Source: Nannobrachium achirus (Eukaryota; Chordata; Actinopteri; Myctophiformes; Myctophidae). From it: a DNA stretch of 64,000 bases. Below the pieces are notes generated by a model. It had not been told where the DNA came from. It made no database searches and was given only the letters and a program-made list of their open reading frames with translations. Position numbers and translations under genes: made by a program. The DNA lies in NCBI GenBank assembly GCA_963921795.1, contig OY997651.1, positions 49,912,518 to 49,976,517 of the forward strand, read 5' to 3'. Positions 22,402-34,074 of the stretch are shown piece by piece; the first letter of the stretch is position 1; the number at the start of each line of letters is the position of its first letter.

Positions 22402-24166
22402 TTAAATTTAGGCCTAGAATTATTGAATGCTTTAACCAGTGTAAAATAGCAGATCTACAAGCTCGCAGCGCGAGTGCCGCTCTGCGAGCTTGTAGATCTG
22501 CTATTTTTGGAGAAAGTCGTGAAAATGTGTGCAAATCTTTGATTATAATGTATTTTCAAAGCGAACGTTTGTAACTCAAATTTTGTTTCTGGGTGGTCCC
22601 TGAAACTAAATATGTTGAATGGGGGTCCGTGGCCAAATAAATATCATTTTGGGGGACCTTCACTTGAAAATGTTTGAGAACCACTGACATAGTAGTTTCT
22701 CAAGAACAGACCAACTGAGCTCCATTTAAGTGAAAAGGACCATTTTCTTTGAAGATGGCTAACTAGATTGCTGACACATAGGTTTTTCAATTCAAAAGAC
22801 ACTATAATTCATGACTACCGGGAGCTCCGCCCCCACCTCTCCGCCGAGACCTCCGACGAGAATCACAGCCGCACCATTCACTTGAATGGATATACAGCGG
22901 ATTTTACACATTAAATATTAATTCCGTTTTGGACCCAGAGCTTCGAAATCTCGTCCAATCCGTCAACAAAGGCCTGGATATGCATTGGAAAAATATGTAG
23001 ACCTTTAAACTTTTAAAACAATACGACAAAGGAATATATAAGGACGCAACAGCAGAATGAGGAAATCGCCTGTCTGCTGGACCTATACAGAGCCGTTTTC
23101 ACTTTTCACTGATTAGTTTAGAGGCTATTACTCTCCATTACACAAACAACCAACCAGAATAAACTGCTTCAAATGTAGGCTACATGTTTCTTATCATGCC
23201 GATTGCTTATAAATCTTATCTATAACATTTGATATCTCTGGCGTGAAATGTTCGCGATTCCTGACAAGTTTAGCTGCCGAGCCGCAGAGGGAGAGGGTGT
23301 CGCATCAAATTCTGGGCCCTGGGTACAAGGATTCGCTGTGGGCCCACATGAATGTTCTTCATCGTGGGATTTCAAAAATAGCAAATCTACAAGCTCGCAG
23401 CGTGGCACTCAGTGCCACGCTATGAGCTTGTATATCTGCTATTTTTCAATCGATAAAGTCTAAAATAATTAAGGCCCTTCCACCGTGGGCCCTGGTAAGT
23501 CAGTCCCACTTTTCCCCCCCTTGTGACGCCCCTACCCACAGCCTGCAGTCGAAAGCAGAGTTGAAATACAACACTTCGCGTCGCTACCCCTGTTCATTCA
23601 GACATTCACAGACGTACATTACATATCAGTTGCTATTTAACATAACAAATAAGGTGTTTGTAGTCATGGGTTATTGTCGTTTAGGCCAATACAGTCCATT
23701 GATATTTAAATTGGTTTGAAACGGCTTTCAAACCATGGACATGTTCCTTATTCCTCTGCTGCGACCTTATATATTCCTATGTCGTATTGTTTTAAAAGTG
23801 TAAAGGTCTAAATATTTTTTCCAATGCAGATCCAGGCCTTGTTGATGAATTGGAAGAGATTTCGAAGCTCTGGGTCCAAAACGGAATTAATATTTAATGT
23901 GTAAAATGTGTGTACAATCCGCCGTATTTCCCATTGAAGTGAATGAAGCCAATAGCGGCGCGCTGTGATAGTGGCGGAGGCAGCTTTTGGAGGGGGCGGA
24001 GCCGGTAGTCGTCCATTGGGTCAAAATTCAAATTTTCACGATTTTTCAAAAATAGCAGATCTTCAAGCTCACAGCCGCGCTGTGAGCTTGTATATCTGCT
24101 ATTTTTCAATAGTTAAAGCATAAAATAATGATACACAATAATGTGTACCCGTTCTAAATGGGTTAA
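22402..24166. mobile_element. Family-1 MITE split by a 1.2-kb foldback element
   Basis: The left part is 22402-22818, with a hairpin at 22443-22511. The right part is 24013-24166, with a hairpin at 24047-24112, and ends CTAAATGGGTTAA. The interrupting element at about 22819-24012 was placed inside the CAAAAGACACT...GGGTCAAAATTC text that is continuous in the copy at 32.5 kb. Confidence 0.65.
22819..24012. mobile_element. 1.2-kb foldback element GACTACCGGNAGCTCCGCC
   Basis: Inverted arms of about 250 bp (22820-23080 and 23745-24010) share CCAGAGCTTCGAAATCTCGTCCAAT-like text and GGCGGAGC ends. The centre contains a reversed CAGGGGCGTCAC-type MITE (about 23296-23538) with a GATCTACAAGC hairpin at 23371-23448. 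This is three layers of nesting with the surrounding family-1 unit. Confidence 0.6.
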
Positions 24167-24380
24167 ATACAGATACTTTAAGGATACATATACAAATTGT
24201 TATGATATTTCTGAGGACTGGCATTCCTCAGTCTGAAATTAGTACTGACGCCTGATACGAGAAACATCCTCCTTGTGTTCATGAAACCTTGCAACTTGTC
24301 TGGGTCTGCTGCTTGGCTACAGAGAGATACAGTACTTAGACACTTCACCTTGCTGTATGAACCTGCATGCTGCTTGCTTG
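24167..24380. other. Unassigned spacer
   Basis: Nothing recognised. Confidence 0.35.
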
Positions 24381-24806
24381 CAGGAAGGGTTCCCAAACTT
24401 TTCAGGCCGCGACCCACCAAAATAATTATATTTGAACTGGGACCCCCCCACCCCCCACCCCGACAAGAACTTGGACTTGTAGGCATTTAGTTTGACTCGG
24501 TTCCACAGATAAACATTGCGAAAATAGCCGATCTACAAGTTCACAACGCCTTGCACTGCGAGGCGTTGTGAGCATGTAGATGGGCTATTTTCACAATGTT
24601 TGCCTCTTTCTTATTTGACAATTTGACCAAATTGATATTAAAAAGGTCTTAAAAGTCATCCAATTGCAACTGCAGTTACCCTCTATATGCACTTATGTAT
24701 CTTGGTTTGTTTACTGTAGAGTGAGAAGACCATGTTGCACATTAAGCTAATCATCTAGGGACGCCCCAAAAATAGTATTTGGGGACCCCCAGTTTGGGAA
24801 CCACTG
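24381..24806. mobile_element. hAT MITE (TTCCCAAACTTTTCAGGCC family)
   Basis: Left end AGGGTTCCCAAACTTTTCAG, right end GTTTGGGAACCACTG. The palindrome at 24519-24594 has the CGCCTTGC/GCGAGGCG loop version of the GATCTACAAG core. TSD not clean. Confidence 0.6.
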
Positions 24807-25075
24807 GCTTACAGAGGGATAGCTGCTTAATAACTTTACCCACAACTTTGACTCATTCAATTCCCTTGCTAGGACATCACATTCATACAGACACATGGAT
24901 ATGACTGAAGTAAGATGAACACTGAATGAATAATGTATCAATAATCAATAACAAATACAATAAAAATACAAAGGCATACAAGTTTTATTTCTGTTACACA
25001 TTCCTCACACAAACATGATAACACAATAAGACAAATAATCCACACAGATGGATGGCCCTGGATGCTAGATACAAG
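24807..25075. other. Unassigned spacer
   Basis: Nothing recognised. Confidence 0.35.
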
Positions 25076-25641
25076 GCACGTGCACACATAGACATCAAAG
25101 GGGGGCTTGAGCCCCTGCCTTTTTACCTGTCTGTAAAAAGTGCCCTCTCCAGACCATGAATGCAGTTTTCACTATGGTGAAAGAAATGCAAACGCCCTCT
25201 TTCCATGCCATACCTGAAGGCAGCATTCAAGAGAATTGCCTTGTCCAGACTCTCCTGAACTTGATTGCAGCATCTTATGTTGAAAGAATTGCCCTCACTG
25301 TCCATACATCCACACCACATCTCCAGTATTGCCTTTTTTATTCTTAGTTTAGTGTGTTATGAAGTACCGAAAATAGCCAAGCTCCAAGTTCACAACGCGT
25401 CGGAGCGTGTCACTGTTACTCCATCTCATCTTTTCGACACCCGACTCTAACCCTCACCCCAACCTTAACCTCTGTGGAGTGAGTCGCTAACCCTCCGGTC
25501 GAAATGATGGGCGTTCGCAAAAGCGAGATTTCCCCACGACGCGTTGTGAGCTTGGAGGTCGGCTATTTTCAATATTTTCACCAAAAGGCCCTTTTAGAAA
25601 TGTCAGCCCTTGCCTCCTTAACATTCTCTGCACGTCCCCTA
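25076..25641. mobile_element. CACGTGCCT / CAGGGACGTGCAGAG-family MITE with internal insertion
   Basis: Reverse orientation: begins AAGGCACGTGCACAC and ends TTCTCTGCACGTCCC. Its palindromic core is pulled apart: one arm lies at about 25370-25400, the other at about 25535-25570, separated by about 140 bp of CTAACCCTC-type text. Confidence 0.55.
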
Positions 25642-25643
25642 AT

Positions 25644-25752
25644 ATTTACTGTGGAAATACCTTCAACACTAGATACGTAGACCTATTATTTACTGTGGAA
25701 ATACCTTCAACACTAGATAGGTAGACCTATTATTTACTGTGGAAATACTTCT
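25644..25752 (+). repeat. 44-bp tandem repeat, ~2.5 units
   Basis: TATTTACTGTGGAAATACC plus TTCAACACTAGATANGTAGAC repeats twice, with a partial third unit. Confidence 0.85.
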
Positions 25753-25908
25753 TACACTGCACAGCACACTGCATCGGGACAGAGCCTGTCACGTTGCATT
25801 CACCAAAACATAGTGCAAATGTATAATTCACAGATGGCTGCCGTCTCAATTAAATTCTTAAGAAGCTTGATACATCCATTTGGGCACAGCATCGTGCGCG
25901 CGAATGCA

Positions 25909-25939
25909 CGCGCACGCACACGCACGCGCACGCACACGC

Positions 25940-26003
<64 letters not shown>
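25909..26003 (+). repeat. (CGCA)n/(CA)n microsatellite
   Basis: Mixed CGCACG then pure CA tract. Confidence 0.95.
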
Positions 26004-26006
<3 letters not shown>

Positions 26007-26153
26007 ACAGACTACAGTATGGTGAGTGTCTCTCCTGCTATATGGCTGGGTGGATTTTTGTCAGCATCCAGCCAAGGGGAGGGGGAAGGAGGACTGGGTG
26101 ACGTCAGAGCACGTCTGGCTTGGCCCGTGTGGTTGGTTGCTAGACTAGTACAG

Positions 26154-26173
26154 CGTGTGTGTGTGTGTGTGTG

Positions 26174-26214
<41 letters not shown>

Positions 26215-26262
26215 GCGTGCGTGCGTGTGTGTGTGTGTGTGCGTGTGTGTGTGTAAGTGCTT
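26154..26262 (+). repeat. (GT)n microsatellite with CGTG interruptions
   Basis: GT tract of about 108 bp in which occasional GC steps occur. Confidence 0.95.
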
Positions 26263-27030
26263 GCGTGCACGAGCCAGCCTACACATAATAAATCCTGCCC
26301 CTTCTCTCTCTCTCAGCGTTGCCATGTGTGCTTATTATAAGCAATTTGGGCTTATTTTTCTCGAACGTCATATTATTGGTAGTTGCGGGTTGGTTTGTTT
26401 CTATAGTGTAGTTGCTTATTTTGGGCTTGTTTCCTAAGGGCAACAGTCACACCGCAATGCATTTCAATGGGAATGGAGCGGTTTGCTGCCATTTGCGAAT
26501 TGTTTTAACCACTGGGTTTTTGAATATTTTCACATCATGGATGTGAAATATTATGCCTAGGCTATTTGTCCCTAGCCTAGTAAACTATAGGGTCTACTCC
26601 TCCTGCCTTCTGATTCGAATTCGAGAGTCTGGTTTACGAGGCTAATTTATCCCTAGCCTGGTATCAATAGAGTAGTGAAGTGTGACGTAATTTACACATC
26701 CTACCTGGTTTTCTTCCCCATTCTGAATTCCCATAGACCTTCTTCATATCGCGTCATATAAGAAGTTAAGAACTGTGTTCCAATTATAAACGAATTATCT
26801 CAGCGGTTTGACTCGTATGGATATGAAGAATCAACCGATGGTGAGACAATGCTAATGTTACTGTCGCCGAATTAGTTACATTTCAAATGTGTTTAGTTTG
26901 GTATAAATACATTGTTTCTTTTGGCATAATAATCGTCTGGTTTGGTACCCTGATTTGTGTTGTTAGAATGTTTCAAAAAATCTTGCAAATTCCACATTTT
27001 ATTTCAATATCTTTTGAAAACAGCAGATTT
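26263..27030. other. Unassigned spacer with partial MITEs
   Basis: 26431-26500 resembles half of the foldback at 13155-13313. The GCTTATTATAAGC text near 26327 recurs near 3655. No gene is supported. Confidence 0.4.
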
Positions 27031-27610
27031 ATAAGCTCGTAAAGCCCCGGGCCGGACCAATCAGCGGCAGCTACGGGCGGGCTCTGAGCGGCTCTGAGCC
27101 AATAGAGTCTGATTGCAGACCACGTGGATGCAGACAGGCCAATATGAGTGGTTGGAGTTGGCACTCCCAGACTGTGACAGAGAGACGGCCACATCCAATC
27201 ACCTGCTAAAGAATTTCAAAAAATGGCCCGCCCCTTACATCGAGTCTGCCCGAGAGATCTCAGATGGTAAAGTAGAGCGGTAGCCTACGCACTACTGCCA
27301 CCATCTGACGCAAGTCAGGTTACCGATTTGCGTGATTTTGGGACAAAATCTCTAAGAGTAGTGTACAGAAATGTGTTTTGCAAACATCGGCCTCATGGTG
27401 GCGCTAGAACAGGGCCATTTGAAAAATGTGGGGCAGAGGTTCTGAATTGGCATCCAGGGAGTGTGTGTGCTCATTTTGGCAGCACCGGGCCAACAGCGCC
27501 AGATATTAGCCGGTAACAAACTGGAAGACACACGGACGCACGCACGCACGGACGGAAAGGGGCGAAAACATACTCTCCCCCATGCCTTCGGCTGGTGGAG
27601 ATAATTAAAC
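27031..27610. mobile_element. Dispersed repeat plus Helentron-like tail
   Basis: 27045-27115 repeats sequence at 3940-4015. About 27330-27605 has GTGTTTTGCAAACATCGGC, TGGTGGCGCTAGAAC, GGCATCCAGGGAGTGTGTGTG, then (CGCA/CGGA) units and CTGGTGGAGAT. The same order is seen at 39130-39430. It resembles the 5' end of fish Helentron-type non-autonomous elements read in reverse. Confidence 0.5.
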
Positions 27611-28179
27611 CATTCTGTCTGTACAGTCAATGTTGGTACTTGGCAGTGTTGCTTTGGTGATTCAATGTTTGGGTGGACGGTCATTTATTGACGTCACACA
27701 CGTGTCACTTAACATACGAGTGATTGCGAGTCGTTTTACTTCGATGCATGTCCGTGCGCGTGCTCATAGGCGGCAGGTCTGGGGGTGGCGCATCGACGCC
27801 CACGCCATGGGCTGCAGAGTCAAAAATGGGTTCAGCCCCCAGTGGCATGGACAAAACTCGCGACGTGACCAATATGCAACACTGAATGATGGGGAACTGG
27901 TGACCTGTCCATTTGCATAGATTTGACTTATAGCAGACCCGTTGTGAGCCTATTCATCTTCTATTTTAAAAATAGATCTGCTATTTTCAAAAGATCTCGA
28001 AACAGATCTCTGCCATTCCAATGCATATAGGCATAGTATTTGGGTTTAAAAGGTTTTTTCTTCCTTGACCTGTTTGGCTTGTTTTTCTCCGATCTGGCAA
28101 CGGCCTGTGTACTCTTCTCCACACTCTCCCTTTCTCTCTCGGCGTTCCAATCTGCTTTTGCAATATTCCCCACGCAGCC
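27611..28179. other. Upstream flank of the candidate gene
   Basis: Contains a decayed AATAGATCTGCTATTTTC palindrome at 27960-27995. No other feature was recognised. Confidence 0.4.
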
Positions 28180-28639
28180 TGAGCCCTGAGTCAGGAGTCA
28201 GTCAGTTCGCAAAGACGCGCTCAGAGCAGATCTAGACAGGAGGAGCGCTCATTCTAACATTCATCTAAAGGACTTTGCATCGGTTAGAACAATAAGAGGA
28301 AATACCAAACGATAACAACAACCAACAAAATCGATATTCTATCTTAGATCTTGCACCGATCGCGCTGCAAAAAAACAATATCTAGCCTATTGAAAAAAAA
28401 ACCCTAGATGGCTTGATATGTGAGTGATTTGTAGTCTACCACCGGTGCTGCTGGAGCTTGGGAGCTCGAAGCCTTTTCTCTCGGTTCGAGATGCACCGGG
28501 CTGCTGGTCGGTGCCTCCGTCGCCGACCGAAGCAGCAGCAGCCGCCGCCGCAGAAGAGCAGCTCGATCACCGCGATCATCACCGTCAACACCGGACCGGT
28601 TCTTCCACCAGCAGCAGCACCGCCGCCGCCGCTACCGCC
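28180..28639 (+). promoter_or_regulatory. Putative GC-rich promoter / 5' leader
   Basis: Composition shifts sharply to CpG- and GC-rich sequence, in contrast to the AT-rich MITE landscape on both sides. CAGCAGCAGCCGCCGCCGC lies close upstream of the ATG at 28640. No TATA box was seen, which fits a CpG-type promoter. Upstream ATGs at 28458 and 28491 open a different frame across the first exon (possible uORF). Confidence 0.45.
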
Positions 28640-28662
28640 ATGGTGTTCAGACGGAGGGCGAG
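28640..28662 (+). CDS. Candidate first coding exon (M-V-F-R-R-R-A-R)
   Basis: ACCGCCATGG is a near-ideal Kozak context. Seven codons (MVFRRRA) plus two bases are followed by the donor AG|GTAAGG at 28662/28663. Phase 2 joins the exon at 45132 to give a run of basic residues ahead of a hydrophobic segment, the pattern of a type II signal-anchor protein. The intervening intron would be 16,469 bp and is filled with MITEs and (GT)n tracts. An alternative is that the overlapping frame from 28458 or 28491, rich in Pro/Gln/Ala, is translated; its composition looks like leader sequence. I do not recognise the gene. Confidence 0.45.
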
Positions 28663-30166
28663 GTAAGGACGGGACGTACCGATCCGAGAGCAGTCCACTG
28701 TCCGTACCGTAGCCGATGACAGCCGGGGGTTTATTTTCATTTCTCACACCGAGATCGGAGCTTGGATGACGGGCTGGTTTAAAGAGAAAGACCCTGTGTT
28801 GGAGGAACGATTTATCCTTCGTTTCGCCCGGTGGTGTCGCACGCCGAAAATATCCCGATCTGTACAAGCTTTGTGGCATCTTGTAGATCGTGGCTATATT
28901 CGGGACGGGTGCAAGCCAACAACCCCCGCTACACCGGCGTACGAGGAACTCAAAATCAAGCATTATTTATTACACAGCCTATTTGAGAGGCGGACAGCAC
29001 TGAGCTTGAATTGATAGGCGACGCATGGCTTGTCAAAGAAACAGAGAGAGGGAGTGAGGGGAGCTAGGGGGGCGATCTAACATATTGTGCATGCTTTAAA
29101 ACACCTTTAACTACATCATTTAACCGCATTAGTGCATTATCCATCCGCGAAGCTTGCGATCGCCCAATAATGCACGTAGAAACTCATTGCAATCGGCTGC
29201 TTTGTCAGCTCTGTATCATGAGAGACAGAGAGAGAGAGGAGGGGTGGCCGGTGGGGACCCGCAGCTTTGTGCACGGATGGATGGATGGATGTGGATGATG
29301 TAGTTCTCTTTCTCTATTTTGCACGCACGTACGCACACACGTCCACTTCATAACAATGCGGAGTGTCTTTTGTAAGCCAGTTTTCTGTTGGGCTTTTCCC
29401 CCTATGCAATATCATGGGATCTTAAGTGGATTTATGTAGGATTGTTCTGATTGATTTGCATACTGTATTTACAGTTTGCAGAGACAGGTTCAGCACAAGT
29501 AGCCTACAGTAGAATCCAAGGTATGCTAAAACGTTTGTTTTGTATCTGTCATTTTAAAAATTATTAAAAATAGCCGATCTACAAGCACACGATGCGAGGC
29601 GTTGTGTGCTTGTAGATCGGCTATTTTCACTAGTCTTGTGTGACAGTCTTGTATGATGAACCAGGGCTTTACTTTACGAAAAAAAAACATACACATTTGA
29701 AACTTGGAGATACGAGGTTTCTGCCTGACGGTGATGATAATATGGCTTGCTTTATAACACGTGGTGTTGTATTGTTGTTTTTAAAAAGGCATGCAGTAGG
29801 GCTGGTTTTGCGTTTTAAATATGGGTTATTGTATTCAGAATGGAAATCTACACATTCGTTAAATATTTAGAAATCTATGTTTCTTGGAACATAGGATAAT
29901 GATATGATGAGACAGTGGCATTGTTCTGTCTGACTACAGGTACACGCCCACCCCACCATATACCTCTCTTCCTCTTGCAGACCTTCTTGGCAGTGACAAT
30001 GTACACAACAGACAGATATGAATATTTTAGTTTTGTCTCAAGTCTATAGGCCTAATAGTATTCATTGATTATTTATTCGACCTATAATTTCAGTGAACCT
30101 AGACAGAGAAATCGATGGGCTACTTTCCTTGTTGGTTCTATGTTTGAGCTATAAGCTACTGGAGTC
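28663..30166. other. Start of the putative intron
   Basis: 28663-29050 remains GC-rich. Short (GA)n at 29227-29243 and GGAT units at 29276-29292. About 29518-29755 is a family-B MITE, listed separately. No further exon was recognised. Confidence 0.4.
29518..29755. mobile_element. Family-B palindromic MITE
   Basis: Hairpin AATAGCCGATCTACAAGC...GCTTGTAGATCGGCTATT at 29568-29633 with a GCGAGGCG side. Then come the family-B blocks CTTGTATGATGAA, AACTTGGAGATACGAGG and TTTCTGCCTGACGGTGATGAT. Confidence 0.6.
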
Positions 30167-30528
30167 TAGGAATGGGACACTATGACAATTTCATATCCCG
30201 ATTATTTTGCCAAAAGAAATCGCGATCAAAATCCATTATCCTGGGGTGGAACATTTGCCAAAAAAATAGCTGATCTACAAGCTCACAACTTGTAGATCTG
30301 CTATTTTTTGTATCAATACGTATTATAGGCCTAAGTACCTTTTACCAATTATAGAGGGTTTAAGTGGTATCAGAATAATCAGATATGCAGCTCGGCAAAT
30401 AGACCTACAAATTGATTCCAGTGCATGACGGAGGACGATATCACAATAAATTAAATCTCCACGATATGATTATCACAAGTGTTTTTTATCATGATAAACG
30501 ATAATATTGCTTATCGTCCCATCTCCTA
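30167..30528. mobile_element. hAT MITE, 362 bp, TSD CTGGAGTC
   Basis: Ends TAGGAATGGGACACTATGAC and TATCGTCCCATCTCCTA. Perfect TSDs CTGGAGTC at 30159-30166 and 30529-30536. Short palindrome at 30266-30308. Same family as 9071-9485. Confidence 0.85.
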
Positions 30529-30542
30529 CTGGAGTCTAAATC

Positions 30543-30983
30543 AGTGGTTCTCAACCTCTTCAAGCCATGACGCCCCAAAATAGTTCACCCCCAATATGAC
30601 TTTTTTTCTATCGATTACTCACCCCATGCAGACTTGAATTCACAGATATGTTTTAACTCTTGTCGCATTCCTAAGCCAAAAATGTGAGGAGACTCTGTGT
30701 CTCCATAGGGAACAAAGCATGCTCTTTGTGTCTCCATAGGGGGAACCACTGCTGGTCATCAAATTATTGGCTTAAAGACGGACTCTGCTCAAATCATATT
30801 TTTTGAGTTTTCATATGTTATTGAAGCTTATCTATACAAATCCTGGTGGTTTTTAGCAATCTGCTTTTTTCTAAAGCATCCAATAGATTTTACTGCCAAA
30901 CATGGCCTTCAGAGCCCCCTCTCTGTGAAAGCACGTTTGACACTGTGGTCTTCGTGATGTCATTCCGGAGAGCACCAGGACGC
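30543..30983. other. hAT end plus TTCACCCCC-type repeat
   Basis: 30543-30585 is a CAGTGGTTCTCAACC end that breaks off at TAGTTCACCCCC. The following ~150 bp match about 6770-6850 and 35240-35360, a dispersed repeat with TTTTTTCTATCGATT. Confidence 0.45.
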
Positions 30984-31551
30984 TAGCCAGCCTCATACTG
31001 TGCATTCACTCACTTGTTCCTTCCCACAATATGAGTCAGGCTTTTAGGCTAAAGGCAGCTTGAAAAGTGGGTGGGAGTACTTGCCTTGACAGACAGACTC
31101 CTCTAACCAATCAGTGTAGCAAAACATCTGTCATCACAGTGCAGCCAGTCGCAAGAACGGCAAACAAACACGTCTTTTCCGATGAGCTCCGCTAGCGCAT
31201 ACTCCTGTTCCTTTTCAATTGTTGTAATTGATTCCAACTCTGAATTAAATAACTTCACTTATTGCTTGTTTTATCGTTTCAGCGTTAACTGTTACACTTG
31301 TTGCATCGAGAGCAGCCATTGTTGTTTTGAAAATGCCGCAGCATGCATCTACGTCACCATCTACACATGGACCAATCAGGGGAAGCTTTTCAATTGCTGT
31401 GCGGACAGCAGTTTGAAACGCAGTCACTGATTGGCCCCGATCATTTTCTGATTTCTCATACTCGGTGCCTATAGGCCGAAGTCCAGACCTGATACTGGGG
31501 AAGGAATGAGTGACTGAGCATGTACAGTATCAGGGCTGGCTTGCCAGGCTA
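30984..31551. mobile_element. 568-bp element with 9-bp TSD CCAGGACGC
   Basis: CCAGGACGC lies directly outside both ends (30975-30983, 31552-31560). The ends TAGCCAGCCTCATACTG and the inverse of CAGTATCAGGGCTGGCTTG are related. A 9-bp duplication points to a Mutator-like or other superfamily rather than hAT. The 82-codon and 60-codon ORFs inside are opposite-strand shadows without a domain. Confidence 0.6.
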
Positions 31552-31662
31552 CCAGGACGCACCAATCACGGCCTCTTCAAAGGCTTGAATGTATAAAGCG
31601 TGCCGATCTGGCTATTCAGCCTCTGATTGGACAACAGACCACGCGAAAGAATGTAGTAGGAA

Positions 31663-32086
31663 TAGGGTGACCAGACGTCCCGGTTTGGCCGTTTTGAAGC
31701 TGCGTGTCCCGGTGTCCTGACAAATATCTCTAAAACACTAATATGTCCTCATTACAAAATTGTCCCGGTTTTTGCCAGAATTCAAATAATAGTAGCTGTT
31801 TTCAGTGGTTGCATAGACATTTAACACGTTCTTTTCACGTAAACATGCTCACCTAACCAATCAGAAAACATGAACAAATTCATTGCGTGTCTGAATTCAA
31901 CGCTGAGGCCGTTTGTCAATCACTCGCTGCCTGTATGCAACCCTGCGGTGCGCATGTGCGTGCGCACGAACGGTTAGAAAATGGGCACACGCGTGCGCGG
32001 TAACGTGCACCTTGCTTTGAGCGTCCCGGTTTTAGGCAACAGTGGTTCGTGTCCCGTTTTGAGCGGCTGAAAATATGGTCACCCTA
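31663..32086. mobile_element. hAT MITE, 424 bp, TSD AGTAGGAA
   Basis: Ends TAGGGTGACCAGACGTCC and AATATGGTCACCCTA; perfect TSDs at 31655-31662 and 32087-32094. Inverted relative of 9853-10284. Confidence 0.85.
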
Positions 32087-32094
32087 AGTAGGAA

Positions 32095-32531
32095 GCAATG
32101 CTACTACTAGGAAGTAAACCATGAAGTAAACAAGCATGAAGAATGTTGGCGGTATGTAGGTGGCATGTTAACAAGATTCCTCCAAGCCATCTAGTTGTAT
32201 AACAATGTGTTGCAAGTTCACTCTCTCACGCGTGTGCGTTTTGGTGCAGCACAACGTGTGTCTAGCGGTGGGGGGCACGCAGCGGCATGGAGATTTCTGC
32301 ATATTGAGTAGGGGGCATGTCACATATTGACATATTAATGAGGGCATATTCAACAGGCGTGGCATAGTCACATATTAATAGATCCTGGAGTTTTAAAAGG
32401 TTTGAGATGCTATAACGTTCTTTTTGGAACATTTTGGGGGTGGGTGCTGAATGCGAAAACCACCCAGATTGTCATAGATAAGATTCAGAAACCTATTAAA
32501 ACAGAAAACATGATTTTGTGTGGAGTGGGAC
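32095..32531. other. Unassigned spacer
   Basis: Short CATATTAATAG/CATATTGA motifs repeat near 32325-32380. No gene. Confidence 0.35.
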
Positions 32532-33117
32532 TAGGCCTAGAATTATTGAATGCTTTAACTATTGAAAAATAGCAGATATACAAGCTCACAGCGAGTGCCG
32601 CGCTGCAAGCTTATAGATCTGCTATTTTTGAAAAAAAGTTGTGAAAATGTGTGCAAATCTTTGAATGTATGTATTTTTAAAGCGAACGTTTGTAACTAAA
32701 ATTTTGCTTCTGGGGGGTACCTGGAACTAAATATTTTGAAATGGGAGTCAGTGGCCAAATACATTTAATTTTGGGGGTCCTTTACATGAAAACGTTTGAG
32801 AACCACTGACATAGTAGTCTCTCAAGAACAGACTAACTGAGCTCCAGTTAAGTGAAAAGGACCTTTTCTTGGACGATGGCTAGCCAGATTGCTGACATAG
32901 AAACATAGGTTTTTCAAAAAACCTTAGAAGGATTCAAAAGACACTTGTAGAATCGGGTCAAAATTCTAATTTTCACAAATTTTCAAAGATAGCAGATCTA
33001 CAAGCTCGCAGCGCGGCACTCGGTGCCGCGCTGTGAGCTTGTATATCTGCTATTTTTCAATAGTTAAAGCATAAAATAATGATACACAATAATGTGTACC
33101 CGTTCTAAATGGGTTAA
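32532..33117. mobile_element. Family-1 MITE, complete
   Basis: TAGGCCTAGAATTATTGAA at the left, CTAAATGGGTTAA at the right, hairpins at 32567-32632 and 32989-33060. Nearly co-linear with 12520-13115. Confidence 0.7.
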
Positions 33118-34074
33118 GAATACGACAAAAACAAAAAACATAAAAAAATATCCATGAATTCATGTCTCCTTTTTTAACACTTATGTTGCAATGATTTTTT
33201 CTCTTCAATGTCTCGCGTTGCCATGGTTACCATAGACTTCCATGTAATTGTGCAAGTGTGTAAAAAGTGCACGCCCATGCCTAGATGATGCACCACGTGT
33301 GTAGATGCTTTCAAACAAAAAAATCCGCTTGGAAATCCGTTCAGGCATTCATGATTTATCAGCCATTATGTTTTCTTCAGATGTAAACAAACATGGCTGC
33401 CATGTTTGAAAGAATGGGTTGGTATGGGGGTTAAACATGCAATTTCGCGATCGCGATCATGCCTAATACATTTCTGGAGGTCCAAAAAAAAATTTTGAAA
33501 ATTTTTTTTTTGATTTTTTTTTTTTTTTTCAAAAACGGCCCAAACTCGGGAAACTCGGGGTTGGCACAGCACTAGTACCAATACAAACTCGGGAAACTCG
33601 GGGTTGGCACCATATGTGTTAAGGGTTAGTAATCCTTTTAATCGGTCCTTAAATTGTCACTTTACTGTCACGGTCATGTCCAAATCATGCGGGTTGAGGG
33701 GACCTGCCTTGGGGTCCCGACCCACAAGCTGAGAACCGCTGCTCTGAATGGTTAACATGGCTGCGGTTGGGTTGAGTTGTTAAAGGCCTTTTCTCACCTT
33801 GTAAAAGGAACACAGTGAAAACACACTGTGGTCTTGTAAAAAACAATAAAAGCCTGTGTTGCATCCAGGCTGCGTGTTTATAGTAGAGAGGCTGTGTCTG
33901 CTCTGCCGCTGAACAGGTGGCACGTTTTGATAAGGCTGTGTTTGTTGTCCTGCTTTTATAAAGCTGCAAATTGTATGTCTCAATACAGATAACAGGATAG
34001 GTGGGCACTAGGGACATCTGGGCAACGTAAAATTGGCTATTTTGTTCAAAATGGGGAAAAAAACAAAATCACAC
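33118..34074. other. Unassigned stretch with a 46-bp local duplication
   Basis: ACAAACTCGGGAAACTCGGG recurs at about 33541-33560 and 33583-33605. About 33690-33745 is a hAT right end (CCCGACCCACAAGCTGAGAACC). No gene is supported. Confidence 0.4.

Noticed and set aside
28436..28963. 175-codon minus-strand ORF
   Set aside because: It lies antisense to the GC-rich leader and first exon and owes its openness to CCG/CAG repeats; no domain.
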